19,054 nt of DNA from Cytophagales bacterium. GTDB taxonomy: Bacteria; Bacteroidota; Bacteroidia; Cytophagales; Cyclobacteriaceae. Shown here one piece after another: positions 1 through 7,912 of this stretch. Each line of letters starts with the position of its first letter. Within the stretch, counting starts at the first letter, position 1. The position numbers and the translations under genes are program-made. A model generated the notes under the pieces. The model worked only from the letters and a program-made list of their open reading frames with translations, was not told the origin of the DNA and did no database searches. The stretch lies in assembly GCA_003500135.1 (NCBI GenBank), contig DNTA01000227.1:1-19054 (forward strand), written 5' to 3'.

Positions 1-244
1 GGCTTTCATGACAAATCCTAATGCATGATACAGGTTAAAAACTGATAGGAATCTAGTACCCTTTTTCAACGGCCATTTCCCGCAAAACCTTCCAGTTATG
101 CTCAAAATAGTATAGGGCCTCCGCCTTATTGCCATTTTTTATTTTCACCATTTCTATGGTACTTATTTTATTGTTGCTTTGACCCAGGGTAACAGTACTT
201 GCCAGGAGAATAAGTATAGCAGTTAGAAAATGTTTTGACTTCAT
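1..244 (-). pseudogene. Frameshifted secreted small protein, NIPSNAP/antibiotic-monooxygenase-like fold (partial)
   Basis: The open frame reads 63 residues from an ATG at 242-244 and stops at a TAG at 53-55. It begins with a clear signal peptide (about residues 1-21, ending TLGQ) and continues with a motif, NWKVLREMAVEKGY, that I recall from small secreted Bacteroidetes proteins where the next residues are of the type I-x-SYQ-L. Here the expected continuation (LDSYQFLT) is present just after the break, but in another frame, so a base appears to be missing around 54-57. Further towards the window edge that frame also hits a stop. The gene runs off the window at its 3' end, so its full state cannot be seen. 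It lies 54 bp downstream of the ABC permease on the same strand. Family assignment is from memory and tentative. Confidence 0.5.
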
Positions 245-298
245 TTTTTCTCATTTTAACGAATGAACCCATGCATTTTATTGGATGAAAAAAATAAA

Positions 299-1117
299 TC
301 AGAGATCTTTTCTCCTTACAATCCAGTAAATCAGACCCCAATACACAAATGCCCAAACGATGGCGGCAAATACTTCAGAAAAGGTCAGATAATCCTGAAT
401 TTCCTGGAAAATATATTTTTGGAAGGGTACATGAATAAGATTATTAATTGCCTCTACCGGCATGTAAGGCGCAATGGTCTTAAAAAAGCCCGGGAGGAAT
501 GGGTTGTGCTCAAAATTCAACACAGTGAAGGGTTCGAAAATAAGGGTGTACATAAAAAGTAACACAATTGTGAAGCCACTTCTTTTTAATAAAAGGCTAA
601 CCAGTAAGGCAAAAGAACAATATAAAAAAACTGTTAATCCCAGGGTAGGGATAAAGAACAGGTCTTGCGTGATCAGGCTGAAAGAAGGGTCTTTAGCGTA
701 GACCAATCCGGTGAAAAATGCTAAAAAGAAAACCACCACCATTGCCAGCAGGGTCATGCCCACAATCAAGCTCAACTTTGACAATAAGAACTGCTCACGG
801 CTCAAACCGTCAATTATGTTTTGCCTCAACGTTCGGTAAGAAAATTCATTGGTCATGGAAATAACCACTATGAATGAAGGGAATACATTGAAATAGGTGG
901 CAATGTAACTCATGTTTTGCCACACATCGGGAAAATCGTACAAGGGCAACACGGTGGGGTCGATACCTTCAAAACTGGCCCCCTGGTTTTTTAAAAACTC
1001 CATAAGGAACATCCAGCTACCGCCAACGATGACCATGCCCAATACATACAGGATACTCAATATCCAGAAAATTTTATAATACTTTAATTTAAGCCATTCA
1101 ATGGTCAGATATCTCAT
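299..1117 (-). CDS. ABC-2 type transporter permease
   Basis: This 272-residue integral membrane protein is the permease partner of the ATPase encoded 3 bp upstream. About six hydrophobic segments are visible, near residues 15-38, 70-90, 114-140, 153-178, 181-200 and 247-267. Between segments 2 and 3 is the stretch EFSYRTLRQNIIDGLSREQF, which fits the cytoplasmic coupling segment usual in ABC-2 permeases of the BcrB/NatB type (acidic residue, arginine, then glycine-leucine-serine-arginine). Length matches the family. It is probably the last gene of the sigma factor operon; no strong terminator follows. The substrate cannot be read from the sequence: relatives export bacitracin-like peptides, sodium or unknown envelope compounds. 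Confidence 0.85.
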   Translation of the reverse strand: MRYLTIEWLKLKYYKIFWILSILYVLGMVIVGGSWMFLMEFLKNQGASFEGIDPTVLPLYDFPDVWQNMSYIATYFNVFPSFIVVISMTNEFSYRTLRQNIIDGLSREQFLLSKLSLIVGMTLLAMVVVFFLAFFTGLVYAKDPSFSLITQDLFFIPTLGLTVFLYCSFALLVSLLLKRSGFTIVLLFMYTLIFEPFTVLNFEHNPFLPGFFKTIAPYMPVEAINNLIHVPFQKYIFQEIQDYLTFSEVFAAIVWAFVYWGLIYWIVRRKDL

Positions 1118-1120
1118 AGA

Positions 1121-2023
1121 TTAGTTGTTGGATTGGTTCTGGGAAAGAATTTCTAAAAAGCGTTGCTCGAGGCTATTTTGTTTCTTTGTGAGGTGGTTTA
1201 ATGCTACCCCGGCATCCATTAACTGCCGGTTCAACTCTTCTGCGTTGAGCGTCTCACTTACTTTTAATAAAATGTGATGATCCGTTTCTTTGACTGAAAT
1301 AACCCCATCAATAGATTCAGCAGCCCGTTTCAGTTGGTCGCGGTTTTCGGCATTGACCACCATTTCATCGGAGGCCTTCAGCTCTTCCACGCTTCCTTCG
1401 TATAATTTCTTGCCATTTTGCAATACGGCAAAGTGGCTACATACTTTTTGTACCTCATCCAGCAGGTGGCTGGCGAGAATGATGGTTTTGCCGCTTTTGG
1501 CAATTTCAATGATCAATTGCCGAATTTCGGCAATGCCCTGAGGGTCCAGACCATTGGTGGGTTCATCCAGGATCAACACCTCGGGGTCCGACAATAGCGC
1601 AGCAGCTATGGCGAGGCGTTGCTTCATGCCCAGCGAGTAAGTTTTAAAGGCATCAAATCTACGGTCGTATAGCCCTACCTGTTTGAGCGTATCGTCAATG
1701 CGGCCATTGCCCACACCTTTTATCCTGGCAATGATCTTTAGGTTGTTGACTGCATTGAGATAGGGGTAAAATGATGGCGTTTCCAGAATGGCGCCTAGTT
1801 TTTGTCGGGCTGCATGGCTGTGATCTTTCCCAAACCAGGTATACTGTCCTGAGTTGGAGCGAATAACACCGAGAACGATACCCAGTGTGGTGGTCTTGCC
1901 ACTGCCATTTGGCCCCAATAGACCAAATACCTGCCCGGGCTTTACGGATAAGGTAAGGCCATCAACAGCATGAATGCGTTTGTACCGTTTGTGCAGTTGG
2001 TTGATCTCAAGTATGTTGTGCAA
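1121..2023 (-). CDS. ABC transporter ATP-binding protein (BcrA-like)
   Basis: Cytoplasmic ATPase that energises the downstream permease. Numbering from the longest frame (TTG at 2069-2071): Walker A GPNGSGKT at 53-60, a Q-loop region with Glu in place of Gln (LGAILETPSFYPYLNA, around 92-107), signature YSLGMKQR at 145-152 in place of LSGGQ, Walker B VLILDE at 165-170 followed by the D-loop, and the H-loop His at 202. These variants are typical of BcrA-like exporters for peptide resistance or export. There is no in-frame ATG before the ATPase core; I chose the TTG at 2021-2023 because it gives a normal short N-terminus (HNILEINQLHKRY) and about 300 residues. The alternative TTG adds 16 atypical residues. 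The C-terminal 90 residues form the usual accessory domain. Confidence 0.88.
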   Translation of the reverse strand: MHNILEINQLHKRYKRIHAVDGLTLSVKPGQVFGLLGPNGSGKTTTLGIVLGVIRSNSGQYTWFGKDHSHAARQKLGAILETPSFYPYLNAVNNLKIIARIKGVGNGRIDDTLKQVGLYDRRFDAFKTYSLGMKQRLAIAAALLSDPEVLILDEPTNGLDPQGIAEIRQLIIEIAKSGKTIILASHLLDEVQKVCSHFAVLQNGKKLYEGSVEELKASDEMVVNAENRDQLKRAAESIDGVISVKETDHHILLKVSETLNAEELNRQLMDAGVALNHLTKKQNSLEQRFLEILSQNQSNN

Positions 2024-2095
2024 AGTATGTTTGTTTCGTTTGAGTAAAAATGATGAGGGTAGATACCGCAAACCCTAAAAGTCGCTTTTCATCGC

Positions 2096-2605
2096 TTAAA
2101 ATCCAAATGTTGGCAATTCAAGTACATTTATAAAATCACTTTCCTGGAAGCGGGCCATCAGACCAGGTAATTGGGCTATGTTGAAAAGGCCGGCAATTTC
2201 AATCAGGTAGCTATCCTCTGGTCTTATGATGTACCCAAAAATCACAGGCCTTCCCTTGTAATCATTATGGGCCATCAGATGGGTGTTTTGTTGGTTGCCC
2301 GAGATCAATAGCACATCTTCAAATCCTTTGTCCATCAGTTGGCGCATGGCGGACTGGATTTTTTCATTGGAAAGGCCTTTTTCGCCGTAGCGATACAACC
2401 TGATATTCTCGATATCACGCACCATTTCATTGAATTCCGGGTCGTTTTTCAGGTTGATCATACGGATCGTGCTGGGGTAAAAACAGAAGCTTAGAACGGG
2501 CGGATCTGCTTTTTTGTATTCCAGCGCCGGGCTTTTTTGCGCAAAAAGGCCGGTGGTGACCATCACCATCCAGCCTGTCAGGATTATTCGTTTTATGTCG
2601 GGCAT
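2096..2605 (-). CDS. DUF4252 domain protein, second copy
   Basis: A 169-residue exported protein with an N-terminal signal sequence (about residues 1-22, ending GLFAQ). The body has the DUF4252 pattern: a short beta segment and helix around FYPSTIRMINLKNDPEFNEMV, a central segment resembling RQLMDKGFEDVLLISG, and a C-terminal helix pair with IAGLFNIAQLPGLMARF. DUF4252 proteins are Bacteroidetes proteins of unknown function often encoded beside ECF sigma factors. It starts 7 bp after the stop of the other DUF4252 gene and 24 bp before the longest ATPase frame, so the operon is continuous. No lipobox Cys is visible. It is less acidic than its neighbour and has diverged strongly from it, so the two copies are probably not redundant. 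Confidence 0.75.
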   Translation of the reverse strand: MPDIKRIILTGWMVMVTTGLFAQKSPALEYKKADPPVLSFCFYPSTIRMINLKNDPEFNEMVRDIENIRLYRYGEKGLSNEKIQSAMRQLMDKGFEDVLLISGNQQNTHLMAHNDYKGRPVIFGYIIRPEDSYLIEIAGLFNIAQLPGLMARFQESDFINVLELPTFGF

Positions 2606-2612
2606 AGGTTAT

Positions 2613-3176
2613 TTAGTCTTCCTGGCTTTCTTGTTTTTCTTTAGACTTATCCCCTTGTTCTTCATCGCTGATGTTTTCCAGATATTTCATCCCCGTAACA
2701 CGCATGCTTTTAGACAGTTTTGACATTTGCTTGAGGTCAATTTCTCCAAAAAGGCTCAATATCACAAACTGTTTATGCCCCCCTACAATCATGACCAACT
2801 CATCGATGATGCCATCACTTTCACTGATAAGGAATTCCAGGTCTTCTTTTGCATCTTTTACCTGCATCAATTCTTCATAACCGGCTTTTTTAACATCTTT
2901 AACCGATTGGTCAAAAAGCTGACGTGAGTTCCCTATGCTGTCGGCAACCAAAACTTTTAAGCCTTTTAATTTGCTGATGGCTTCGAGAATTTCTTTTTCA
3001 TCCTCATCGCCGGGCTCTACCTCGGTAAAAAGTTCGAACATTTTACTGGTTACCGATACTTTGGTGAAATTCTCATCATCGTAGTACTTGTCGAACAACT
3101 TCGTGATCACATCATTTTGTGCGAATGCCACGGTGGACATGACACTCAAAAGCAGTATTGCGCTTAACTTTTTCAT
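2613..3176 (-). CDS. DUF4252 domain protein, first copy
   Basis: A 187-residue secreted or periplasmic protein. I start it at the ATG at 3174-3176, preceded by an A/G-rich AAAAAGAAG stretch and immediately opening a classic signal peptide (MKKLSAILLLSVMSTVAFAQ); the longer frame would add 25 basic residues with no signal character. The mature part shows the DUF4252 hallmarks: FTKVSVTSKMFELF near the N-terminus, a helical ELMQVKDAKEDLEFLI centre, and FVILSLFGEIDLKQMSKLSKSM towards the C-terminus. The tail is very charged (EEQGDKSKEKQESQED). The gene starts 7 bp after the probable anti-sigma gene ends. Its function is unknown; its position suggests a part in the envelope signal or response controlled by the sigma factor. 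Confidence 0.8.
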   Translation of the reverse strand: MKKLSAILLLSVMSTVAFAQNDVITKLFDKYYDDENFTKVSVTSKMFELFTEVEPGDEDEKEILEAISKLKGLKVLVADSIGNSRQLFDQSVKDVKKAGYEELMQVKDAKEDLEFLISESDGIIDELVMIVGGHKQFVILSLFGEIDLKQMSKLSKSMRVTGMKYLENISDEEQGDKSKEKQESQED

Positions 3177-3183
3177 CTTCTTT

Positions 3184-3633
3184 TTAATTTTTAATGGTTT
3201 CTTTTGCTTCGTTAAATTTCCCCACCTGCACCGTGTATTCGTTGGCCTCATTCATTTTGGCCGATACGAGCAGCAGTATTTTTTTGGTTTCTTCAAAGGC
3301 TTCCCGAGGATCCTGGTAAGTGTCTTCGGCCATTGCAGGTTGTTGCGGCTCCTGCTGATTCTGGAACCAGGCATATCCCAGTGCCGTGGCCAATAGTACT
3401 CCAGCTGCTATTTTCATGCCCCAATCCAGCCATTTCGGTCGAGAGGGTTTGGAAACACGGGCATAAAAGGCGGCTTCAAAATTTTCGGTAAGCCGGTTTT
3501 GCCGGTTGTATTCTGAAATATAACTCCGGTATGCTTCCGATGCTTTATCACCTTCCTGCCCATGTTCAAGGAATTCTCTCTCTTCTTCCTCGCTCAACTT
3601 ATGATTCCAGAAGTCCTTTTCTCGATTGTCCAT
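3184..3633 (-). CDS. Probable anti-sigma factor, single-pass membrane protein
   Basis: From the ATG at 3631-3633 the product has 149 residues. An acidic cytoplasmic part of about 68 residues, rich in Glu and Arg (SEEEEREFLEHGQEGDK), is followed by one transmembrane helix at about 70-90 (WGMKIAAGVLLATALGYAWF) and a periplasmic tail of about 60 residues. Topology and position, immediately after an ECF sigma gene and overlapping its 3' end by 35 bp, are those of an anti-sigma factor, but I see no ZAS-type His/Cys zinc motif or other recognised anti-sigma signature. The longer frame from 3690 adds 19 residues that lie inside the sigma coding region and look like out-of-frame sequence. The anti-sigma role is inferred from context. 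Confidence 0.7.
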   Translation of the reverse strand: MDNREKDFWNHKLSEEEEREFLEHGQEGDKASEAYRSYISEYNRQNRLTENFEAAFYARVSKPSRPKWLDWGMKIAAGVLLATALGYAWFQNQQEPQQPAMAEDTYQDPREAFEETKKILLLVSAKMNEANEYTVQVGKFNEAKETIKN

Positions 3634-4132
3634 ATTCCAACTGTTGCGATAGTTTCTGTACAAGTGTTTTTCGTGCCCGGTGAATGGCAATTTTCACATT
3701 GCTCAAACTTTCCCCGGTAATATCAGCGATCTCCTGATAGGCGTATCCCTGAAAATCCCTTAACATTATTGCCTCCTGCTGAAAATCGGGAAGGCTTTCA
3801 ATGGCCTTTTGCACGATCCGATGTTCTTCCTGTGATTCTGTGTATTGCATTGGATCAGGCAAACTGGTCTTTTTATTATTGGCATTTTCAAGCCGGTCCC
3901 ATTGGTAGCTTTTTTGACGAAACATCTGAAGCGCCTGATTCCGGGTCATGCGCATGCACCAGGCTTCAGTATTCCGTACCTTATTCAAATCTTCCATATT
4001 TTCCCAGCAGGTCATGAGCACATCCTGAACGACGTCCAAAGCCAGATCGCGCTGTTTAACGATGCAAAACGCATATCGATACATTTTATCTTTGTGTATC
4101 ATCACCTTATTTTGAAACGTCAATTGGCTCAT
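3599..4132 (-). CDS. RNA polymerase ECF sigma factor (sigma-70 family)
   Basis: A 177-residue ECF-type sigma factor. Region 2 occupies roughly residues 8-75, with the core-binding helix DVVQDVLMTCWENM at 33-46 and the -10 recognition part AWCMRMTRNQALQMFRQKS at 57-75. Region 4 occupies roughly 105-162, with the helix-turn-helix YQEIADITGESLSNVKIAIH at 132-151. Regions 1 and 3 are absent, as in ECF factors. It is the first gene of a six-gene minus-strand operon and its 3' end overlaps the putative anti-sigma gene, a common translational coupling. It faces the metal efflux operon across a 225-bp spacer. Autoregulation is likely for this class but the promoter cannot be proved here. Confidence 0.92.
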   Translation of the reverse strand: MSQLTFQNKVMIHKDKMYRYAFCIVKQRDLALDVVQDVLMTCWENMEDLNKVRNTEAWCMRMTRNQALQMFRQKSYQWDRLENANNKKTSLPDPMQYTESQEEHRIVQKAIESLPDFQQEAIMLRDFQGYAYQEIADITGESLSNVKIAIHRARKTLVQKLSQQLEYGQSRKGLLES

Positions 4133-4357
4133 CTAATAAGTAGTAGTTTTAAGGTACAAGAAAGTTACAGCTTAGTATTAATTTTTTTTAATTAGAACGG
4201 AAAAACAGGCAGTGACGACATAAAAAATGCCATGAAGCACAAGTTTATGATATAAAGGGCATCTAAATAATTTAGAAGGAGTAAAAAGAGGCATTGCCTC
4301 AAAAGAAATGTGCGGTAAACTTAACCTTTCAGAAGAAATTTTAATAATTTTAATGAT
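4133..4357. promoter_or_regulatory. Divergent control region between sigma and czc operons
   Basis: This 225-bp spacer must hold the promoters of two operons transcribed away from each other. Reading towards the sigma gene there is GTAACTTT (complement of 4161-4168), about 30 bp before the start codon. It resembles the GAAC/GTAAC -35 boxes of many ECF promoters, but a convincing -10 partner was not found. Towards the czc operon, TTG at 4294-4296 and TAAACTTA at 4316-4323 are separated by exactly 19 bp, the spacing of the Bacteroidetes TTG-N19-TAnnTTTG promoter, although the -7 box is imperfect. No ORF of substance is present. Confidence 0.45.
4263..4300. promoter_or_regulatory. Two 13-bp dyads, possible operators for the czc operon
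   Basis: Two inverted repeats with the same 6-1-6 geometry lie side by side. CTAAATAATTTAG at 4263-4275 is symmetric about position 4269, and GAGGCATTGCCTC at 4288-4300 is symmetric about position 4294. The centres are 25 bp apart. The second dyad contains the TTG of the candidate -33 element, so a bound regulator would block the promoter. The two dyads differ in base content, so they need not bind the same protein. This is a visual finding without statistics. Confidence 0.35.
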
Positions 4358-4732
4358 ATGTCTGTTTTCTCACGCATAATACTTGGTTTCGCCGTATTTA
4401 TTCTGTTGGCGCACAACAGTGTGGCGCATTCACATGCTCCAATATATGAGGCGAGTGTGTGCACGGAAGATAGCAATAAAGGTTTTTTACACCTTCTTCA
4501 GCATTTCTTTTCCGTTGATCAGGGCAGTGATCATCTGCAACATTTTCAACCTGAAGGCAAGATTAAAATAAGGTGTTATGATTGTGTAGACCTGTATTCC
4601 TTTACCCTTGCTCAATTATCAATTTACAGACCAAATCGTCATTTAGATATTATATTTCCGGATAATACCTCAAATGCTTCACCGGAATACTTTGCTTCTG
4701 ATAATCCACACAGAGGCCCGCCAGTTGGATGA
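4358..4732 (+). CDS. Small secreted His/Cys-rich protein leading the czc operon
   Basis: A 124-residue protein with an N-terminal signal or anchor segment (hydrophobic 6-22). The mature part is rich in possible metal ligands: His 24, 26, 45, 49, 59, 62, 94 and 118, and Cys 35, 73 and 76, the last two forming a CYDC motif. It ends DNPHRGPPVG; I recall an RGPP terminus in other small proteins encoded beside Bacteroidetes metal efflux genes, but cannot verify this. It is the first gene of the operon, 45 bp before czcA. The likely role is periplasmic metal binding, sensing or delivery to the pump. I know no named family for it, and the role is inferred from composition and position only. Confidence 0.75.
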   Translation: MSVFSRIILGFAVFILLAHNSVAHSHAPIYEASVCTEDSNKGFLHLLQHFFSVDQGSDHLQHFQPEGKIKIRCYDCVDLYSFTLAQLSIYRPNRHLDIIFPDNTSNASPEYFASDNPHRGPPVG

Positions 4733-4777
4733 TCATCTCCTTGATCTAACTGTGTTTTCAATATAGTTTCATAATTT

Positions 4778-7700
4778 ATGATAGAGAAAGTCATTCATTT
4801 CAGCCTGAAAAATAAGGCTGTCATTTTACTATTAGTGGTTGCCTTAATTGGGTTGGGCATTTATTCGATTTACAATATTTCAATAAGTGTCATGCCCGAT
4901 GTTACAACCAACCAGGTGCAGGTGATCTCTACTTCCCGGAACCTCAGTACGGAGGATATCGAAAAGTTTGTCACTTATCCGATCGAGTTGGAGATGTCGA
5001 ATCTGCCCGGGGTGCAGGAAGTACGCTCGGTATCTAAATTTGGCTTATCCGTCATTACCGTAGTTTTTGATGATGATATGGGCGCCTATTTGCCCCGGCA
5101 GTTGGTGGCCGAAAAGATCAGTTCGGCTTCAGACAAAATTCCCGAAGCCTATGGTAAACCCAAATTAGGGCCCATCACGACCGGCCTTGGAGAGATTTAC
5201 CAGTATACGCTTGAGTTAAAACCCGGTTTTGAAGGCAAGTACTCCCTCACCGAATTGCGAAGCATTCAGGATTGGGTAGTGAGGCGACAATTGGCGGGTA
5301 TAGAAGGGGTGGTGGAAGTAAATACCTGGGGCGGTTATCTGAAGCAATATGAGGTAGCAGTCGACCCGGGTTTGCTGAGAAGTCTCAATTTGGATTTAAT
5401 AACGGTATTTAAGGCAATCGAGGCGGCCAATGAAAATACCGGTGCAGCATATATTGAAAAGGGCGATGAAAGCTACTTTATTCGGGGAGAGGGTATGCTG
5501 ACCGATGTGGCACAAATGGAAAAAATTGTGGTTGGGCACGCCAGGGGCACACCAATTTTGGTTCGCGATATTGGTGAAGTGCGTGAAGGGTTTGCCAATC
5601 GTTTTGGCGCCATAACCGGTAATGCCGAAGGTGAAAAAGTGATGGGGCAGATCATGATGCTGAAGGGCAAAAGCAGTGTGGATGTGATAGCACGTGTAAA
5701 GGCCCGCATGGCAGAAATTGAGCCCTATCTGCCTGAAGGGGTTTACATCAATGATTTCCTGGAGCGATCAACACTTATCGAAAAAACGACAGGTACAGTT
5801 ATCGAAAATCTTGGGCTGGGGGCGCTAATTGTTATTGTAGTTCTCATATTGTTAATGGGTGATATTCGTTCAGGGTTGATCATCGCTTCGATTATTCCTC
5901 TTTCCATGCTTTTTGGGCTTGCCATGATGAACCTTTTCGAGATTGATGTCAATCTGATGAGCCTTGGCGCAATAGATTTTGGGATTCTTGTCGATGGAGC
6001 AGTCATTATTGTAGAGTATGTCTTTATAAAACTATCGCAGAAACGACTCGATAACCGCGGGCGTAAAGTTGGCAAGGATGAGAAAACAGCGTTGGTACAC
6101 CAAAGCTCATTGAGGATGATGAAGTCGGCCTTTTTTGGTCAGATCATTATTTTGATTGTTTTTATTCCGATCTACACCCTCAGCGGTATTGAAGGTAAGA
6201 TGTTCAGGCCCATGGCACAGTCTTTTGGATTTATACTGTTGGGCGCAATGCTGCTTTGTCTCACCTACGTACCTGTAATGGCTGACCTGGTGTTAAAGGG
6301 TAAAGCCAATGAAAAGAAAGGTTTATCGGATAAAATAATCGATCGCATAAAAAGGGCCTATACCCCTGTTATCAACTGGGCGCTGGATCATACGAGAGCA
6401 GTGGTCATTTCCGCACTTTCAGCGCTTGCGATTACCGTAGTGATTTTCATAAATCTGGGCGGGGAATTTCTACCCACCCTCGATGAAGGCGATTTTGTTA
6501 TCCAGCCTGTTTTAAAACCGGGTACTTCATTGAGTAAAACAGTAGAAATTTCTACTGAAATCGAAAAGATCCTTTTAGAAAACTTCCCCGAAGTTACTCA
6601 GGTAATTACAAGGATTGGTGCCGCTGAAATCCCTACTGACCCCATGTCAATGGAAATGACAGATGTGATCGTAAAGCTGAAGCCAAAACGGGATTGGGAG
6701 CATAAGGTTAGTAAAGATGAATTGGCCAATTTGATCAAGGAGAAATTGAGTGTTTTGCCGGGGATCGAGTTTGAGTTCACCCAGCCGATCGAGATGCGTT
6801 TCAACGAGCTGATCAGTGGGGTACGCTCCGATCTGGCCATTAAGATCTTCGGATCCGATCTGGATACTTTATATAACAAAGCAGTGGAAGCACGGGATTT
6901 GATAGAGGGGCTTGAAGGTGTGGCTGATATAAGTGTAGAAAAGGTGACAGGACTGCCTCAAATAGTTATCAACTACGACAGGCTTGCCATAGCCCGGCAT
7001 GGCATATCGATCAAGGACCTCAACAGTGCCCTTCAAATTGCCTTAGCCGGTAAAACCGCTGGTAATTTTTATGAAGGTGACCGTATTTTCGATGTGACCG
7101 TCCGACTGTTACCGGGGCACAGACTAAATATTGAAGACATTGATCTGCTTCCGGTTAAAAATTCCAATGGGGAAATGGTAACACTGGGAACACTGGCAGA
7201 TATCCAATACAAAACAGGACCTGCACAGATCACCCGTGAAAATGCCCATAGACGCATTGTGATCGGTGTGAATGTAAGGCAGCGTGATTTGGAATCGCTG
7301 GTGGAAGAAATAGATGTGCTTTTGCAGGAAGAGATCGATCTTCAGGAAGGGTACTATATAACTTTTGGTGGTCAGTATGAAAACCTCGAAAAAGCGAGTA
7401 AAAGGCTTTCGTTGGCAGCTCCGGTGGCCCTTGTATTGATCTTCATATTGTTGTTTTTCACTTTCAGGTCATTTACCGAATCGCTTTTGATATTTTCCAG
7501 TATACCACTGGCCACCATAGGAGGCGTATTTGCCTTATGGATTCGCGGTATGCCCTTTAGTATTTCTGCCGGCATAGGATTTATCGCATTATTTGGAGTG
7601 GCCGTACTCAATGGGATGGTGCTTATTAGTTATTTCAAAGAGTTGAAAGAGGAGGGTTTTGCCAATGTTCGAAACAGGGTGCTGGAAGGCACTCATACAC

Positions 7701-7912
7701 GAATGCGCCCTGTGCTGATGACGGCCATAACGGATATCCTTGGCTTTCTGCCAATGGCGATATCTGTATCGGCAGGCGCCGAGATACAGCGGCCACTGGC
7801 TACGGTTGTAGTAGGTGGCTTACTTTCATCCACGCTACTTACACTTATTGTATTGCCCGTGTTGTACTTCCTGGTTTTTGAACGAAAAGAAAAGAAAAAT
7901 CATGCGAAATAA
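4778..7912 (+). CDS. czcA: CzcA-type heavy-metal efflux RND pump
   Basis: Inner-membrane proton-driven antiporter of the heavy-metal RND family that expels divalent cations through a tripartite channel. At 1044 residues it is full length. The N-terminal helix (about 13-33) is followed by the DVTTNQVQV porter entry motif, the first large periplasmic loop, and transmembrane segments 2-6 with the proton-relay motif AIDFGILVDGAVIIVE: Asp400, Asp406 and Glu413 correspond to the essential acidic residues of CzcA helix 4. The second periplasmic loop carries QPIEMRFNELISGVRSD near residues 669-685, the CzcA form rather than the CusA form, which favours Zn/Co/Cd/Ni over Cu/Ag. Helices 7-12 are intact. 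Unlike many Bacteroidetes homologues it has no CzcC domain fused at the C-terminus; that protein is encoded next. Confidence 0.96.
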   Translation: MIEKVIHFSLKNKAVILLLVVALIGLGIYSIYNISISVMPDVTTNQVQVISTSRNLSTEDIEKFVTYPIELEMSNLPGVQEVRSVSKFGLSVITVVFDDDMGAYLPRQLVAEKISSASDKIPEAYGKPKLGPITTGLGEIYQYTLELKPGFEGKYSLTELRSIQDWVVRRQLAGIEGVVEVNTWGGYLKQYEVAVDPGLLRSLNLDLITVFKAIEAANENTGAAYIEKGDESYFIRGEGMLTDVAQMEKIVVGHARGTPILVRDIGEVREGFANRFGAITGNAEGEKVMGQIMMLKGKSSVDVIARVKARMAEIEPYLPEGVYINDFLERSTLIEKTTGTVIENLGLGALIVIVVLILLMGDIRSGLIIASIIPLSMLFGLAMMNLFEIDVNLMSLGAIDFGILVDGAVIIVEYVFIKLSQKRLDNRGRKVGKDEKTALVHQSSLRMMKSAFFGQIIILIVFIPIYTLSGIEGKMFRPMAQSFGFILLGAMLLCLTYVPVMADLVLKGKANEKKGLSDKIIDRIKRAYTPVINWALDHTRAVVISALSALAITVVIFINLGGEFLPTLDEGDFVIQPVLKPGTSLSKTVEISTEIEKILLENFPEVTQVITRIGAAEIPTDPMSMEMTDVIVKLKPKRDWEHKVSKDELANLIKEKLSVLPGIEFEFTQPIEMRFNELISGVRSDLAIKIFGSDLDTLYNKAVEARDLIEGLEGVADISVEKVTGLPQIVINYDRLAIARHGISIKDLNSALQIALAGKTAGNFYEGDRIFDVTVRLLPGHRLNIEDIDLLPVKNSNGEMVTLGTLADIQYKTGPAQITRENAHRRIVIGVNVRQRDLESLVEEIDVLLQEEIDLQEGYYITFGGQYENLEKASKRLSLAAPVALVLIFILLFFTFRSFTESLLIFSSIPLATIGGVFALWIRGMPFSISAGIGFIALFGVAVLNGMVLISYFKELKEEGFANVRNRVLEGTHTRMRPVLMTAITDILGFLPMAISVSAGAEIQRPLATVVVGGLLSSTLLTLIVLPVLYFLVFERKEKKNHAK

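Noticed and set aside
270..310. Hairpin GAGA/TCTC with T-run after the ABC permease
   Set aside because: The stem is only 4 bp and overlaps the stop codon, too weak to call a terminator.
1290..1541. Open frames antisense to the ABC ATPase and, likewise, to czcA, def, nitrilase and GH5
   Set aside because: They overlap strongly supported genes, have no start context or motifs, and their composition is that of reverse-complement shadows.
4778..7912. CusA-type copper/silver pump
   Set aside because: The second periplasmic loop has the RFNELISGVRSD form of CzcA rather than the CusA methionine site, so divalent metals are more likely.
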